From Pyronema omphalodes (Eukaryota > Ascomycota > Pezizomycetes > Pezizales > Pyronemataceae): DNA of 64,000 nt. This document shows, one piece after another, positions 11,201-21,081 of this stretch. The stretch is taken from the NCBI GenBank assembly GCA_024516155.1, contig JAJJXM010000077.1, forward strand, positions 186,001 to 250,000, written 5' to 3'. Numbering within the stretch: position 1 is the first letter of the stretch; each line of letters begins with the position of its first letter. Both the position numbers and the translations under genes were made by a program. Under the pieces are notes generated by a model, which saw only the letters and a list, made by a program, of their open reading frames with translations, was not told the origin of the DNA and did no database searches.

Positions 11201-11364
11201 GTGTAGGGCAGAGTGCGGGTGAAAGCTCCACCACGGAGACCTGCACTGACGTGCTGCAGGCTGCGTCCTTTGCGACTAATCTTGAGGACAGGCATTTGAA
11301 TGCCAGTAGGATACGAAACGTTGAGATTGGTGTAGCGGTGTGGGTCAGTTGGTGTTTGTTGCAA
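8268..11364 (-). CDS. KDZ-family DNA transposase (two exons)
   Basis: Exon 1 (11364-9572) and exon 2 (9495-8268) join in phase to 1006 residues. Visible features: N-terminal paired cysteines CDC (153-155) and CIC (178-180), followed by DGFFPSTPVKP as in the cysteine-cluster domains of basidiomycete KDZ proteins; CPAC (294-297); IDGNFQHIRFKD with D314; YDVSC with D435; FHIYAH at 462-467; and GEEIEQHW (488-495). These are the expected order and spacing of the RNase H-fold KDZ transposase, which cuts and pastes its own element in the nucleus. Exon 2 adds a Gly-Arg tract (GRGRGGRGRGG), a helical region and an acidic tail ending in VVRQDDDII. No stop or frameshift is seen. The stop codon (8268-8270) is 48 bp from the inverted repeat. 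Family assignment is strong; activity is inference. Confidence 0.9.
9496..9571 (-). other. Spliceosomal intron of the KDZ gene
   Basis: On the minus strand the donor is GTGAGT (starts at 9571), a branch-like GCTAATG lies near the 3' end, and the acceptor is TATAG (ends at 9496). Removal of 76 nt joins ...FTRF-T to EAQTEPGDLIYAALAKENRL in frame; without splicing, a TGA follows immediately after the donor site. Confidence 0.8.
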
Positions 11365-11425
11365 GGAGATGGGGTGAGGTGGTGGTTGTTGCTAGGACGT
11401 GTAGTTCGTTACGCGTAATTTTTAA

Positions 11426-11830
11426 AGCCGGGTAACCTTCCAGCAGCGCACCATCCCTTACAACACTGGTCAACATTTTTTAATTTTAATTTTTTTTTTT
11501 AAAAAATAAGTCACGCGAATATGCAGTTTTAACTGCTTTTAATTCATCGCAAAAGCGATGGAATAATTTTTTTTATTGTTAAAAGATGTTGTTTTTGATC
11601 CAAAAGATTTGGAGCGGGGCAACGCCCCAGCGGAGCAGCACCGCTCGCTTACGACATTGGTGCTGTTTCCAGTCACCAATTTTTTTTTTTTTTTTTCAAA
11701 ACATTGTCACGCGAATAAGTATATTTAACAGCTTTTTATTCATCGCAAAAGCCATGGAATAATTTTTTTTATTTTTAAAAGATGTTGTTTGAGTAAAAAA
11801 TGTTTTGAAGCCGGGCGGCTGCCCTGCGGG
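11426..11830. repeat. ~195-bp direct repeats upstream of the KDZ gene
   Basis: Two copies (about 11426-11612 and 11613-11809) and the start of a third share GTCACGCGAATA, TTCATCGCAAAAGC(G/C)ATGG, AATAATTTTTTTTAT and TTAAAAGATGTTGTTT. They begin with a GC-rich head (AAGCCGGGTAACC, AGCGGGGCAACGCC, AAGCCGGGCGGCTGCC). They may be subterminal repeats or promoter repeats of the KDZ element. Confidence 0.75.
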
Positions 11831-11907
11831 CCACCATCAAATTAGTTGGAGGCGGCGTGCGCCGCCTCCTAACTAAGTTGATGGTGGAGTTCCACCCGTT
11901 AGGTGGA
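11831..11907. repeat. Long hairpin plus short hairpin next to an LTR
   Basis: 11831-11856 (CCACCATCAAATTAGTTGGA-GGCGGC) pairs with 11861-11887 around the loop GTGC, with one bulge and one mismatch. A second small stem follows: TCCACC (11891-11896) with GGTGGA (11902-11907). The Gy1 LTR loses homology to its partner LTR exactly here, so this may be the terminus of the KDZ element. Confidence 0.7.
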
Positions 11908-12793
11908 GAAGTGATAGGTGGTGATGGAAGGGGTTAGGGTTGGGGGCTCTGGGTTTTGCGTGATCTCGTTCAGCACACGGACAGACAATCTTTGAGTGGT
12001 CAAGGTAAGTTGGGGTGAAAGGTAATTGATTGCGTGAAGACTAAATACAGCGTTCCTCCCCTCTCCTTTATATATCCATTAATCTCCTCCTTTTCCTCGT
12101 AACCCGAGGGGCTCATGCCCAGCAGTCCGACCCCCGGAGCTTCACATACTTCCCGTAAGTCTTCATGCCCCTTTGTTTCCCATACTACTAACTAAGTAAT
12201 AATGATTACAAACATATATCTGATAAATAATCGCGTATCCTTTTTCTGGTTTCTTCCTATTTCTCCTCGCCTTCCGAAACGCGCGCCGCGCTTTCCTAAT
12301 CCTACGCGAGCTCTTGCGCAGCTCCGTATTCGATCCACCTTCGCGCGTCACCTGCGCGTCGCTCCCTCCTCCGCTCCTTGCCGAAACTTCTTCCGTCTCT
12401 TTTTCCCAGCTCGGCTGAGCTCCCGCGAGCTCCACCGAGCTCCACTGAGCTCCACCGAGCTGTGTTACCTTCCTCGCCGTATCCTCCGGAGCTCCCCATA
12501 GCTCACCGAAGCTGTACCGAAGCTTCGCCGAGCTCCGTCCTGCTTCATCTCGCTTTCCTTCGTCCCACCTCGTTCCACCTCTTCCCCGGCGACCTTCTTG
12601 TTCCTTTTTCCTCCTTGACCCCGCGACCTTCTTGTTCCTTTTTCCTCCTTGTCCCCCGTGGTCTTCTTGTTCCTTTGCTATTCTCGTCGTCCCGTGGTAG
12701 CCAAGTACCACACCGTGACCGTGATTCCCAACGCCCATGTGGTTGCTGACGCAACCATAGCTCCTATCAACATGTCATTGTTGATTCTTGACA
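11905..12793 (-). repeat. Gy1 3' LTR
   Basis: Matches the split 5' LTR at 18416-18516 and 20300-21081. It has TATATAAA (minus strand, 12074-12067), a CT/AG-rich U5-like part and a TTAGGGTT motif near its end. The left boundary is where similarity to the 5' LTR stops. A canonical CA end is not present, which suggests truncation. Confidence 0.8.
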
Positions 12794-13454
12794 TTAGCCC
12801 CCTTTCCAGGGCCGAGGCTCCGACGAGGCTTCTTGGGTCTGATAGGTGAGTGGATTCCTGAGTTCGTCGGTGATTGGGAATGGGTTGGGGACCCGAGGTT
12901 AGGGGATAGTAGGGTGACCAGGGCTCTGGTTCGGGAGGTCGTTCCGTATCGAGGGTCTGCGTTGGTTGAATTACACTCTGAGAAGAGGATGCAGGGAGGT
13001 TGGGTTTTCTGGGTTCTTTTGGGTTGGGTAGCGTCGTGTGGGTTTCGTCGAAATTGGTGAGTTCGGGGATTCTCGCGGGGATTCGGCATCGTGAGGAGTG
13101 TTGGGTTAGGTTGACGAGGGATCCGCATTGATGGCAGATGCGTCGTCCTTGTTGCCATCGTCGGCAGGCTTTTCGGGGGTTAAGTCGTTGGGTTCGGATG
13201 ACTTCGTCGAGCTCGGGGGAATGCGTTTCACCACAGTAGCAGTGGTCCGTCGGGTATCCGTTTTCTCCGGGAGGATTATCGGGGTTTTTCTGATTTTTTT
13301 GTTCTTGGTGAGTAGTACACTGGTCTTCGCGACAGAAGGTCCAGTGCAGGTTTTCGTGGGGTATATCGCAGAAAGGTAGGGGAAAGGTCAGATCGTGGTT
13401 CCGGACCATCGTCTCTTCCGAGGAGGTGTACTCCTGCGGGGAATCGTTTCTCAT
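12678..13454 (-). CDS. Gy1 third ORF: Cys/His-rich protein with C-terminal membrane segment
   Basis: 258 residues starting ATG two bases after the pol stop codon (TAG, 13459-13457). The N-terminal half has many Cys and His: FCREDQCTTH, HCYCGETH, and CHQCGSLVNLTQHSSRC, a CX2CX10HX4C zinc-finger-like pattern. The middle is Pro-rich. The last ~38 residues are encoded inside the 3' LTR and contain one hydrophobic stretch (MLIGAMVASATTWALGITVT). The same frame is open in the 5' LTR copy (MLIGAIVVSAFAWALGITVT). Position after pol and a terminal membrane segment recall env-like ORFs of other gypsy elements, but there is no signal peptide and no sequence match I recognise. Function unknown. Confidence 0.55.
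   Translation of the reverse strand: MRNDSPQEYTSSEETMVRNHDLTFPLPFCDIPHENLHWTFCREDQCTTHQEQKNQKNPDNPPGENGYPTDHCYCGETHSPELDEVIRTQRLNPRKACRRWQQGRRICHQCGSLVNLTQHSSRCRIPARIPELTNFDETHTTLPNPKEPRKPNLPASSSQSVIQPTQTLDTERPPEPEPWSPYYPLTSGPQPIPNHRRTQESTHLSDPRSLVGASALERGLMSRINNDMLIGAMVASATTWALGITVTVWYLATTGRRE
12794..12807 (-). promoter_or_regulatory. Gy1 polypurine tract
   Basis: On the minus strand GGAAAGGGGGCTAA directly precedes the LTR start TGTCAAG. This is the place and composition expected of the plus-strand primer of LTR retrotransposons. Confidence 0.65.
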
Positions 13455-13456
13455 TG

Positions 13457-16222
13457 CTAGTGTTTGGGTGCTGGTTTTTGGGGGTATTTCCGGTGGAAGT
13501 CCTGGATGGCTTCTGAGGAGTTGTCGAAGTTGCCGGAGGGATACCAGGTCTTATCCTTGTCGTGGAATCCCTTCCACTTGACCTTATACTGTAGTTGTTT
13601 TCGGTAGTAACGGGAGTCAATTATTTCTTCAACTTCCCACTCTTGTTGTCCATCCACGATGATCGCTGGAGGAGGGGGTTTGGTGTGTCCGGGGATAGGG
13701 GAATACTTTGTTGTGGTGGGTTCTAAGAGGGGGAGGTAAAAGACAGGGTGGATTTTTACGCTGGGGGGAAGTTCGAGTTTATATGCTTTTGTTCCTATTT
13801 TTTCGAGGATGGTGTAGGGCCCTAATAGTTTATAATCCAATTTATTCGAAGGGCGGGTTGTTTTTATGAACTTCCTTTTTAGCCATACCTTATCTCCTTT
13901 TCTTAGAATGGGGTCGGGTTTCCTTTTCCTATTTGCCTGTTCCGCTTGTTCGGCCTGTGCCCATTGTATTTCTGTACGTAGTTGATTTTGTAGATTATTT
14001 AATGAGGTAACATAATCTAATACATCGGGGGTAGGGGTTGTTTCTGTACTAAGGTCCGGTTGAAATCTCGGGTGATATCCATAGTTTGCGTAGAACGGTG
14101 TAATCCCTAGGGTTTCGGATTTGGTATTGTTGTAACAAAACTCGGCGATGGGCAACAGTGTTTTCCAGTTATCTTGCTGGTAATTACAATATGCTCGTAA
14201 ATATTGTTCCAGCGTAGCATTTGTTCTTTCTGTCTGCCCATCCGTTTCGGGATGAAATGCTGTACTGAGGTTCCGAGTTGTTCCCATGGCTTCCATTATT
14301 TGTTTCCAAAATTTCGAGGTAAACAACGACCCTCGGTCAGATACGATACTGTTGGGGAGGCCATGGGCTCGTACTATGTGGGTGATAAATCCTTCGGCTA
14401 GGTCTTTCGGACCCATCGTGTCGTTGCATGCAACAAAGTGGGCCATCCTGGTGAGTCGATCCACTATAACCCACAAAGAATTACTTCCTTCCGTTTCAGG
14501 TAATCCGGTGATAAAGTCCATGGATATGGAGTCCCATGGTCTCGTTGGTAGTTGCAATGGTTTGAGGAGTCCGAAGGGGGCATGGCGGATTGGTTTTATT
14601 CGTTTGCACGTATCGCAGTTGTCTACGTACCTCTGTACGTATTGACGCTGTTGTCGCCAGTAGTATTTTCTGGAGAGGAGCTCAAGTGTTCGAGCTCGCC
14701 CTGGATGACCCGCGACGAGTGCGTCGTCGTGATCGTGCAGGACTTGCAGACGGAGTTCGTCATCTTGAGGTATCCAGATGCGTCCCTCGTATGTGAATAG
14801 CCCGTTCCGTTCCTCGCACAGTCCTAGTGCTACCTTGTTATCTTGTCGTTCGCCGCTTCGTAGCTTCTTCAGGACGTCTCGTATTTCTGGATCAGTCGTC
14901 ATTTTTGTTTTTATTAATTTTATTATATCCCCATCTTTTTTAATGTTTACTACCTCGGTGGTATTGACAACGAAAGTTTGTTCCGGGAGTAAGATGCGGT
15001 CCTTGTTTTGTCGATGTTTCGCCTCCCCTTCCCAGGGCGAGTCTCCTGACTCGCGGGAAAGGATGTCCTGTTTTCCAGCCAATTTGCCCGGTCTATACAC
15101 GATGCGGAAGTCATAATTGGCAAGTACTTCTCCCCACCGTGCCCGGCGTAAATTGAGATCTTTTTTTATTTGCCAATACTCTAGGTTTTTGTGTTCCGTC
15201 AGTATTTTGATTTGTTGTTGGGTACTTTTGCAATAAGTTGCCCATTTTTGTAGACTTTCCACAATTGCGAGTAATTCTTTATCATGTATGTCATAATTTC
15301 GTTCGGCATCTTTTAACTTTCGGGAGAAGTATCCAAGCGGATGTAGCACACCGTCCGAGCCTGGTTGGGAGCAGGCCGCACCGATAGCGTAATCGGTTGC
15401 GTCTGTTTCTAGGGTAATGGGTTGGCTGGGTTCGTAATGGCGTAAGATGGGTTGGGTTATCATGGCGAGTTTAATGTTGTCTAACGCTTGCTGTGCCGCA
15501 TGGTCCCAGACAAAGGGTGTATCTTTTCGGATGAGTTTCGTGAGCGGTGTCGTAATTTTGCTGAAATCTCGTATGAACCTTCTATAGAAATTTGCAAAGC
15601 CAAGGAAGCTTTGGATTCCTTTTACGTTCGTTGGTTCTTTCCATTCTTTTACCGCTCTGACTTTTTCCGGGTCCATCGAGATTCCTTCTGGGGCGATGAT
15701 GTATCCGACGTATTCCGTTTTGTGCGTGTGAAATTCACACTTTGTTGCTTTTAGCTTGAGGCCTACGTCTCGGATTCGTGTTAGGATTAGTCGTACGTGG
15801 TCACGATGTTGTTGCAAATTGTCGGAGTCAATTAAAATATCATCTAGGTATGCGATACAAAATATGTCGAGATAGTCGCTGAGTACTTCATTCATCCAAC
15901 GCTGGAATGACGCTGGTGCATTGGTCGATCCGAAAGGCATTACTAGATATTCATGGAGACCGTATTTCGTCCGAAAAGCGGTTTTCCATTCATCCCCTTT
16001 GGCTATCCGCAAGTTGTGATATGCGTCTCTTACATCTAACTTGGTGTAAATCTTCGCTTTTGATAGTCGATCCAAGGCTTCTCCAATCAATGGCAGGGGA
16101 GTCCGGTCTTTGATGGTTATGGCATTAAGCCCCCGGTAGTCCAGGCATAAGCGGAGCCCCCCGTCTTTCTTTTTTACAAAATGGATTGGGCCCCCGCCGC
16201 GGAGGTTGAGCTTCTGATCCAA
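13457..16222 (-). pseudogene. Gy1 pol: RT, RNase H, integrase, chromodomain
   Basis: Open for 921 codons. RT core: KLDVRDAYHN, MPFGSTNAPASFQRWMNE and AYLDDILI (YLDD near residue 125). RNase H: TDATDYAIGAACSQ and DIHDKELLAIVE. Integrase: HHCC zinc finger (VAGHPGRARTLE ... CDTCKRIKP), then DFITGLP, SDRGSLFTS and HPETDGQTERTN as the D,D,E triad, and a GPY/F-type module (LLGPYTILEKIGTKAYKLEL). The C-terminus (about residues 861-915, EWEVEEIIDSRYYRKQLQYK-VKWKGF) is a chromodomain, which places the element in the chromoviruses and would target integration to marked chromatin. The N-terminal end is a frameshift (a base missing in the GGGGGCCC run near 16190), so the ORF is severed from protease. Confidence 0.88.
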
Positions 16223-17175
16223 CCCTTTTCCAAGGTACTATCGATATATTCATTCAGTGCTTGAAGTCGGTTTTCGTCAAGAGCTCGCGATGGTTCGAAC
16301 GGCGGTCATGTATTTTCAAGTAAGGGGATTTGGTGGTCTTGGCGTCGATGTGGCGGTAGGGCGGGTTTGTTGTTGTCTCCGAACACTGCTAGATGGTCGT
16401 GGTATTCCCGCGGTACGATTTTTTCTGGTGGTTGTTGTGCCGGGGAGGTGGCTTTCTCGGCGTCTTTCTTGTCCTCTGGTACGTTATTATAACGTTCGTT
16501 TGACTCATTTATGAAGAATATCTCCTCGTGCGCGGCAGAAAGTTCGCTCAGCGAGTCTTCCTGGTCCTCGTGGCTTTTGTTTCCTTTGCCTTGTGTTGTT
16601 TGTACGAGGTCCCGTTGGTATTGTCGTATTGCTGATTTTTCGGGAATAGTTCTGGCGTGTGGTGATTGTTCCAAGCAGTATTTTGCGCATTTCTCGGAGT
16701 CGAACGTTACTATTCCTTCCTTCCAATCAATGTTTGGATTGTGCTTTTTTAACCATGGTAATCCCATTATTATCGGTGAGTTCCCAATAGTGATGCAGTG
16801 GAGTTTTATGTCTTCGTGATGATTGTTGATGGTTAACTTAACGGTGGTGTCGTGGGTTACTGGCCCACTTGCAATTTCTCTTCCGTCAACTGCGAGGACT
16901 CTTCTTGGTATTGTTTTTTTATTTAGGGGCAGTTTGATTTAGTATGCGTAATCTTGGTCAATGAAATTTTCTGTAGCCCCGCAGTCGACCATGGCGGTTG
17001 TATGGTGTGCCTTGTTATTTTTTCCTTGAATAGTGACTTCCAAGATACTTTTTTCGTCCCGTTGGTATCGTCCTATGCTTGATATTATGAGGGGGCGATC
17101 GGGGGGTTTTGGTTCGATGTTCTTCTTCCCCAGGAGCGGCGTCGGACTTCTTACTCCTGGGGATCCTCTTTTCCC
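16223..17175 (-). pseudogene. Gy1 protease and linker (broken)
   Basis: Aspartic protease core TAMVDCGATENFID (DCGA variant of D-S/T-G) on the minus strand near 16990. It is followed after an in-frame TAA (DYAY-stop) by VLAVDGREIASGPVTHDTTV and IIMGLPWLKKHNPNIDW. A linker to RT (QYQRDLVQTTQGKGNKSHED ...) ends in VPREYHDHLAVFGDN and LPPHRRQDHQIPL. It lacks the 26-residue repeats seen in Gy2 and Gy3. The reading frame is -1 relative to gag, consistent with programmed frameshifting at 17175-17169. The nonsense codon and the downstream frameshift make it a pseudogene. Confidence 0.78.
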
Positions 17176-18292
17176 GACTGGTCTTCTTGTACATCTTCGC
17201 TCAGCATTGCTTCGGCTGAACAGTAGGTTCTTCTTGGAGGACAAGGTTTTTTGTTAGGGCAGCGAGCGGAAAAATGTCCTGTCTTCCCACAGTTGAAACA
17301 CTCATTGTTTCGTCTTCTCTTCTCTTCTTCCATTCGGTCCTTTCCTCTCGTTCTTCGGGTCGCATCTAATTCCATCGGTGTAGGGTCGGACATGTCGTTT
17401 CATGCATTCGGGGGTGACTGACATGAGTATCACGGAATTCACGGTAGTACTGGTTGTCGTTTCGAGTTCGAAGGGTTCGGAAGTTGAACAATCTATTGTC
17501 AAGGGCAATAGATTTGTTTACGTAGTCCGTGATATTGCGAGGTCTGTCATCTAACAGGGCGAGTTGTCGTTGTACTTCCACGTTCAACCCATCATGGAAC
17601 TGATCAATGTACATTCAGTCGTTATGATCGAAATCCGCCATTAGTCTTTGGAAATCGGCCCAATAAGCAGCAGCAGAGCGGTTTCCTTGCTTAATGTTTT
17701 TGAATTTTCGCCGTGCTACTTCCTTGCTGTCGGCATCTCCGAAGGCTCTACCAATAGCTGTTTTGAAATCCTTCCAGGTTTCATACTTACTCACTCCCTC
17801 CTCTTTCATTGATGGTTCGATCCATGCCCAGGCGTTTCCCCTACACCTGAGGCTGGCATAATTGACTTTTTTCGCATCCCTATCGAATTTGCTAGGTGCA
17901 CAGTTGAACTTGAGCTTGCATTGGATAAGGAACGCTCGTAACTTGGCTCTTTCACCGTAATAGAGCTCGGGGTCTTCGATCTTAGGTTGGCTGGACGGGG
18001 GAGGTTGATACAACTGTTGCAAGAGGGTTTGCAGTTGATCGGTCGTCATCTGGACGGGGGGAAGGGAGGCTCCCGCAGTTCCGTGAGGGGTCGTCATTCC
18101 GGAGTTATCTTCTTCGTTCGTTGTTGGGGACTGGGGTCTCGAAGGTTGTTCTGGCGTCACTGGGCTGGCTGGTCTGGCGTAATCGCTGATAGCTTCGCCC
18201 AGATCTCGTAATTGGAAGGGATCCAGGGTTTTTTCTTGTTTGGACGGTGGTTCTTTGGGTGTGTCGGGTACCTCGGGGGGAGACGCAATCAA
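17151..18292 (-). pseudogene. Gy1 gag (broken)
   Basis: Capsid-like gag: LDPFQLRDLGEAISDY, YGERAKLRAFLIQCKLKFNC, and VARRKFKNIKQGNRSAAAYW. It then has a TGA (DHND-stop-MYIDQF) where Gy3 has Glu, a frameshift near 17400, and the nucleocapsid zinc knuckle CFNCGKTGHFSARC (CX2CX4HX4C). It ends GKEDPQE-stop exactly like Gy3. The start is uncertain: the first codon of the open stretch is TTG at 18292 (LIASPPEVPD). Confidence 0.82.
17169..17175 (-). promoter_or_regulatory. Gy1 -1 frameshift heptamer G_GGA_AAA
   Basis: On the minus strand, gag codons read TCG-GGA-AAA-GAG-GAT-CCC-CAG-GAG-TAA. A -1 slip gives KRGSPGV..., the start of the protease frame. The same heptamer at the same place occurs in Gy3 and Gy4. 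Confidence 0.7.
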
Positions 18293-18415
18293 ATGTTAGG
18301 TACGCCACGCAGATATCGATATCTGAGGTAGGCGACACACAAAGGTTCGTCTGTTCTTTCGTCGGTACCTATCAAGGTAGGCAGGCTGTCTTCTTTGTAG
18401 CGTGGCCGGTTGGGG

Positions 18416-18516
18416 GGAGAAGTGATAGGTGGTAATGGAAGGGGTTAGGGTTGGGGGTTCTGGGTTTTGCGTGATCTTGTTCAGCACACGGACGGACAAT
18501 CCTTGAGTGGTCAAGG
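18416..18516 (-). repeat. Gy1 5' LTR, inner part
   Basis: Matches 11905-12005 of the 3' LTR, including GGAAGGGGTTAGGGTTGGGG and TTCAGCACACGGAC. It is interrupted by H4 after TGAGTGGTCAAGG (18504-18516), which is repeated at 20287-20299. The 18293-18415 interval is the gag leader. Confidence 0.82.
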
Positions 18517-20286
18517 GAATTGATTGATTGATTGATTGAGTCTTAAACGTTCCCCACCGTAAGGTTATGACGTGGTCTGTGTTTATATACTTCTCTAGGC
18601 CCCGGTCTGTAATCCCGGAGCCCTACTGGGAAAAGCCCCAGATCATTCTTCATTGTTTGGGGCCACAGCACCCTGGTGTTCTCCATGCTGATTTTCTGTT
18701 GCGTCAATATAGTCTAGAGCCCTGTACGCTCAATTATTATTCCGCCTAGTCATTCACCTCATTCCTCTTCCCTTCCCTTCACATCTAAATCCTTTTTTTT
18801 TTCTTTTTTCTTTTCTTGGGCCTTATACTACTGCCGGGCTACTTCTTCCCCTTCTCTCCTCCTCCCTCCCTCCGCCTGCTCGGGCCTTCTTTTTGAGCCT
18901 TCGCGCTGCCCCTCCTTGCCTCTCTCTTCGGGCTCTTGTCGTCGGTGTGATTAGTTGAAGGTGGTCATTGCCTAAGACAATCTGGACATTAATTCCTCCA
19001 CTTTTGACAACCTCTGCCCAGGATTTCTTTGTGGGAGTAGTCGTTGGTTTGGGTTGGTAGGTGCTCTTTCCCCTCCTACCAGTCTTTGTTGTTGGGGTAT
19101 TGTCGTTATTTGGAGCTGCCTTCTGGTTGCTTGTCTGTTCACTTCTCTTCTTCCTCCGCATTGTCTTGCCTTCCACTATCTTCCAACCTTCGCCTTCGGC
19201 AGGGGCAGTGCTAGGGACATCCGGTAGAGGTGTGGCCTGAGGAGATACTTGAGGAAGAGAGTTGGGTAATGTTTCGGTTGGGGTTATGTCAGGTGAACAT
19301 GGGCGATACTTGATCTTTAGAGCATCAAGTTTGTCCTGGGCAGTGGTGATTCCATGTATCGAGTGCATCAAGCTATGCTCTGGTGATGCATTGCGTCGTT
19401 GTTTATGGGTCATTAGTCCTTGGGTTGTGTCAGATGTTGGTTCGATGTCTTGATGGCCGGAGCGTCGCTTTCTCTTAGTGTTCGGGTTGAGAACAGCATC
19501 CAAGACATCTTGGATATCATTGTGTACGATGGACAGTTGCGTTGTCATCTCCTCCATTGAGGCAGAGGGGGCCATGATCTCCGGGGAGGGAGGGGCTGAC
19601 TTTGCTGTGTGCTCGTGGAATTTCTGTGTGAGGGCGTCCACGGCAACTTTGAGGGCTGCCGTTTCTGCTCTGGAGGCCTCATTCGCCTGGCGCAGTATAG
19701 TGTTCTCAGACAACACTGCCTCCATCTGCTTCAGGGTACCTTCTAACATATTGTTGAAGTGCTCGAGGTGTGCATTGGTACATTCATCCATCCGGGCAAT
19801 TGTATCACGGATTTCTTTTGTTGTCTCCGAGGTTCTATGGATATAATTCACCATTTCTTTTGTCGTGTCACCCCATAAGAAAGCTGTTTTTGCCAGGGTC
19901 GCATTCGTTGCCCGAAGAACCTGCAAGAGTGACAATTCATCATCGTCATCTCCATTGTTGCTTCCATCAAGAGTAGGATTGGTCTCATCGACAGGAAGGT
20001 CTCCAAGTGCGTGAAAGGCGTTGCCTGACTGTTTCAGTCGTGCGGCGTTATTCGAGCGGTGTTTCCGTGGCATTTCGCTTGGTCAGAAACGCCAAGAGGA
20101 AGGTAATTCTGGTTTCACGATAGAAATCGACGAAATCTAGGTGAATCTCTCTGGAACTTCACAGAGGTACGCAGCCGAGTGCTGAGAGTCCGAATCCAAT
20201 GGAAAAATCGGTGGTTTTGGTGCTCTTTCTGCAGACCGTAGGGTCGTCCAGTAAGAAAGGTGGAGGATGGAGGTCGGTGACTTTAC
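18517..20286 (-). mobile_element. H4: half-LINE (diverged) inside the Gy1 LTR
   Basis: The 13-bp duplication TGAGTGGTCAAGG flanks it (18504-18516 and 20287-20299). The 3' end lies at the left: tail (ATTG)n at about 18518-18535 read on the plus strand, then CCGTAAGGTTATG, i.e. the CATAACC-TTAC-GGT end shared with other LINEs here. One ORF fills the body. It is the most diverged H copy. Confidence 0.85.
18823..20073 (-). CDS. H4 ORF1-type coiled-coil protein
   Basis: 416 residues, uninterrupted, ATG at 20073 (MPRKHRSNNAARLKQSG). Colinear with the H1/H2 protein despite strong divergence: NAFHALGDLP near the start, a heptad coiled coil (LSENTILRQANEASRAETAA-LKVAVDALTQ), MEEMTTQLSIVHNDIQDVLD, a basic KRKRRSG cluster, and near the C-terminus KKSWAEVVKSGGINVQIVLG. 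It ends in an Arg/Gly-rich tail. No RT, nuclease or zinc knuckle. Probably an RNA-binding ORF1-like protein made by a non-autonomous element. Conservation of length and motifs suggests selection on the protein. Confidence 0.7.
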   Translation of the reverse strand: MPRKHRSNNAARLKQSGNAFHALGDLPVDETNPTLDGSNNGDDDDELSLLQVLRATNATLAKTAFLWGDTTKEMVNYIHRTSETTKEIRDTIARMDECTNAHLEHFNNMLEGTLKQMEAVLSENTILRQANEASRAETAALKVAVDALTQKFHEHTAKSAPPSPEIMAPSASMEEMTTQLSIVHNDIQDVLDAVLNPNTKRKRRSGHQDIEPTSDTTQGLMTHKQRRNASPEHSLMHSIHGITTAQDKLDALKIKYRPCSPDITPTETLPNSLPQVSPQATPLPDVPSTAPAEGEGWKIVEGKTMRRKKRSEQTSNQKAAPNNDNTPTTKTGRRGKSTYQPKPTTTPTKKSWAEVVKSGGINVQIVLGNDHLQLITPTTRARRERQGGAARRLKKKARAGGGREEERRGRSSPAVV

Positions 20287-20299
20287 TGAGTGGTCAAGG

Positions 20300-21081
20300 T
20301 AAGTTGGGGTGAAAGGTAATTGATTGCGTGAAGACTAAATACAGCGTTCCTCCCCGCTCCCTTATATAACCATTAATCTCCTCCTTTTCCTCGTAACCCG
20401 AGGGGCTCATGCCCAGCAGTCCGACCCCCGGAGCTTCCCATAATTCCCGTAAGTCTTCACGCCCCTTTGTTCCCCATGCTAACTAACTAACTAATAATAA
20501 TTACAAACATATATCTGATCAATAATTGCGTGTCCTTTTTTCTGGTTTTTTCCTATTTCTCCTCGCCTTCCGAAACCCGCGCCGCGCTTTCCTAATCCTA
20601 CGCGAGCTGTCGCGCAGCTCCGTATTCGATGCACCTTCGCGCGTCACCTTCCCGTCGCTCCCTCCTCCGCTCCTTGCCGAAACTTCTTCCGTCTCTTCTT
20701 CCCAGCTCGGCTGAGCTCCACTGAGCTCCACCGAGCTCCACCGAGCTGTGTTACCTTCCTCGCCGTATCCTCCGGAGCTCCCCAAAGCTCACCGAAGCTG
20801 TGCCGAAGCTTCGCCGAGCTCCGTCCTGCTTCATCATTACTTTCCTTCGTCCCACCTCGTTCCACCTCTTCTCCGACCACCTTCTGGTTCCTTTTTCCTC
20901 CTTGACCCCGCAACCTTCTTGTTCCTTTTTCCTCCTTGTCCTCCGTGGTCTTCTTGTTCCTTTTGCTATTCTCGTCGTCCCGTGGTAGCCAAGTACCACA
21001 CCGTGACCGTGATTCCCAACGCCCATGCGAATGCTGACACAACTATAGCTCCTATCAACATGTCATTGTTGATTCTTGACA
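20300..21081 (-). repeat. Gy1 5' LTR, outer part
   Basis: Starts (minus strand) TGTCAAGAATCAACAATGAC at 21081 and matches 12006-12793. TATATAAG lies at 20369-20362. It contains strings of GAGCTCNNC repeats (about 20700-20830) shared with the 3' LTR. The adjacent outer sequence is Gy2 pol. Confidence 0.85.

Larger units (their letters stand above)
11905..21081 (-). mobile_element. Gy1: degenerate Ty3/gypsy chromovirus
   Basis: Order on the minus strand: 5' LTR (21081-20300 and 18516-18416, split by half-LINE H4), gag, protease, RT, RNase H, integrase, chromodomain, an extra ORF, polypurine tract and 3' LTR (12793-11905). Both LTRs start TGTCAAGAATCAACAATGAC and are about 885 nt, with clear divergence. 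Gag and pol carry nonsense codons and frameshifts, so the copy is dead. Its right end interrupts Gy2 after the sequence GTAGA; its left end is cut at the KDZ-side hairpin. Confidence 0.85.

Noticed and set aside
11905..21081. Gy1 as an intact, active element
   Set aside because: Gag has a TGA and a frameshift, protease a TAA, RT entry a frameshift, the 5' LTR is split and the 3' LTR lacks its end.
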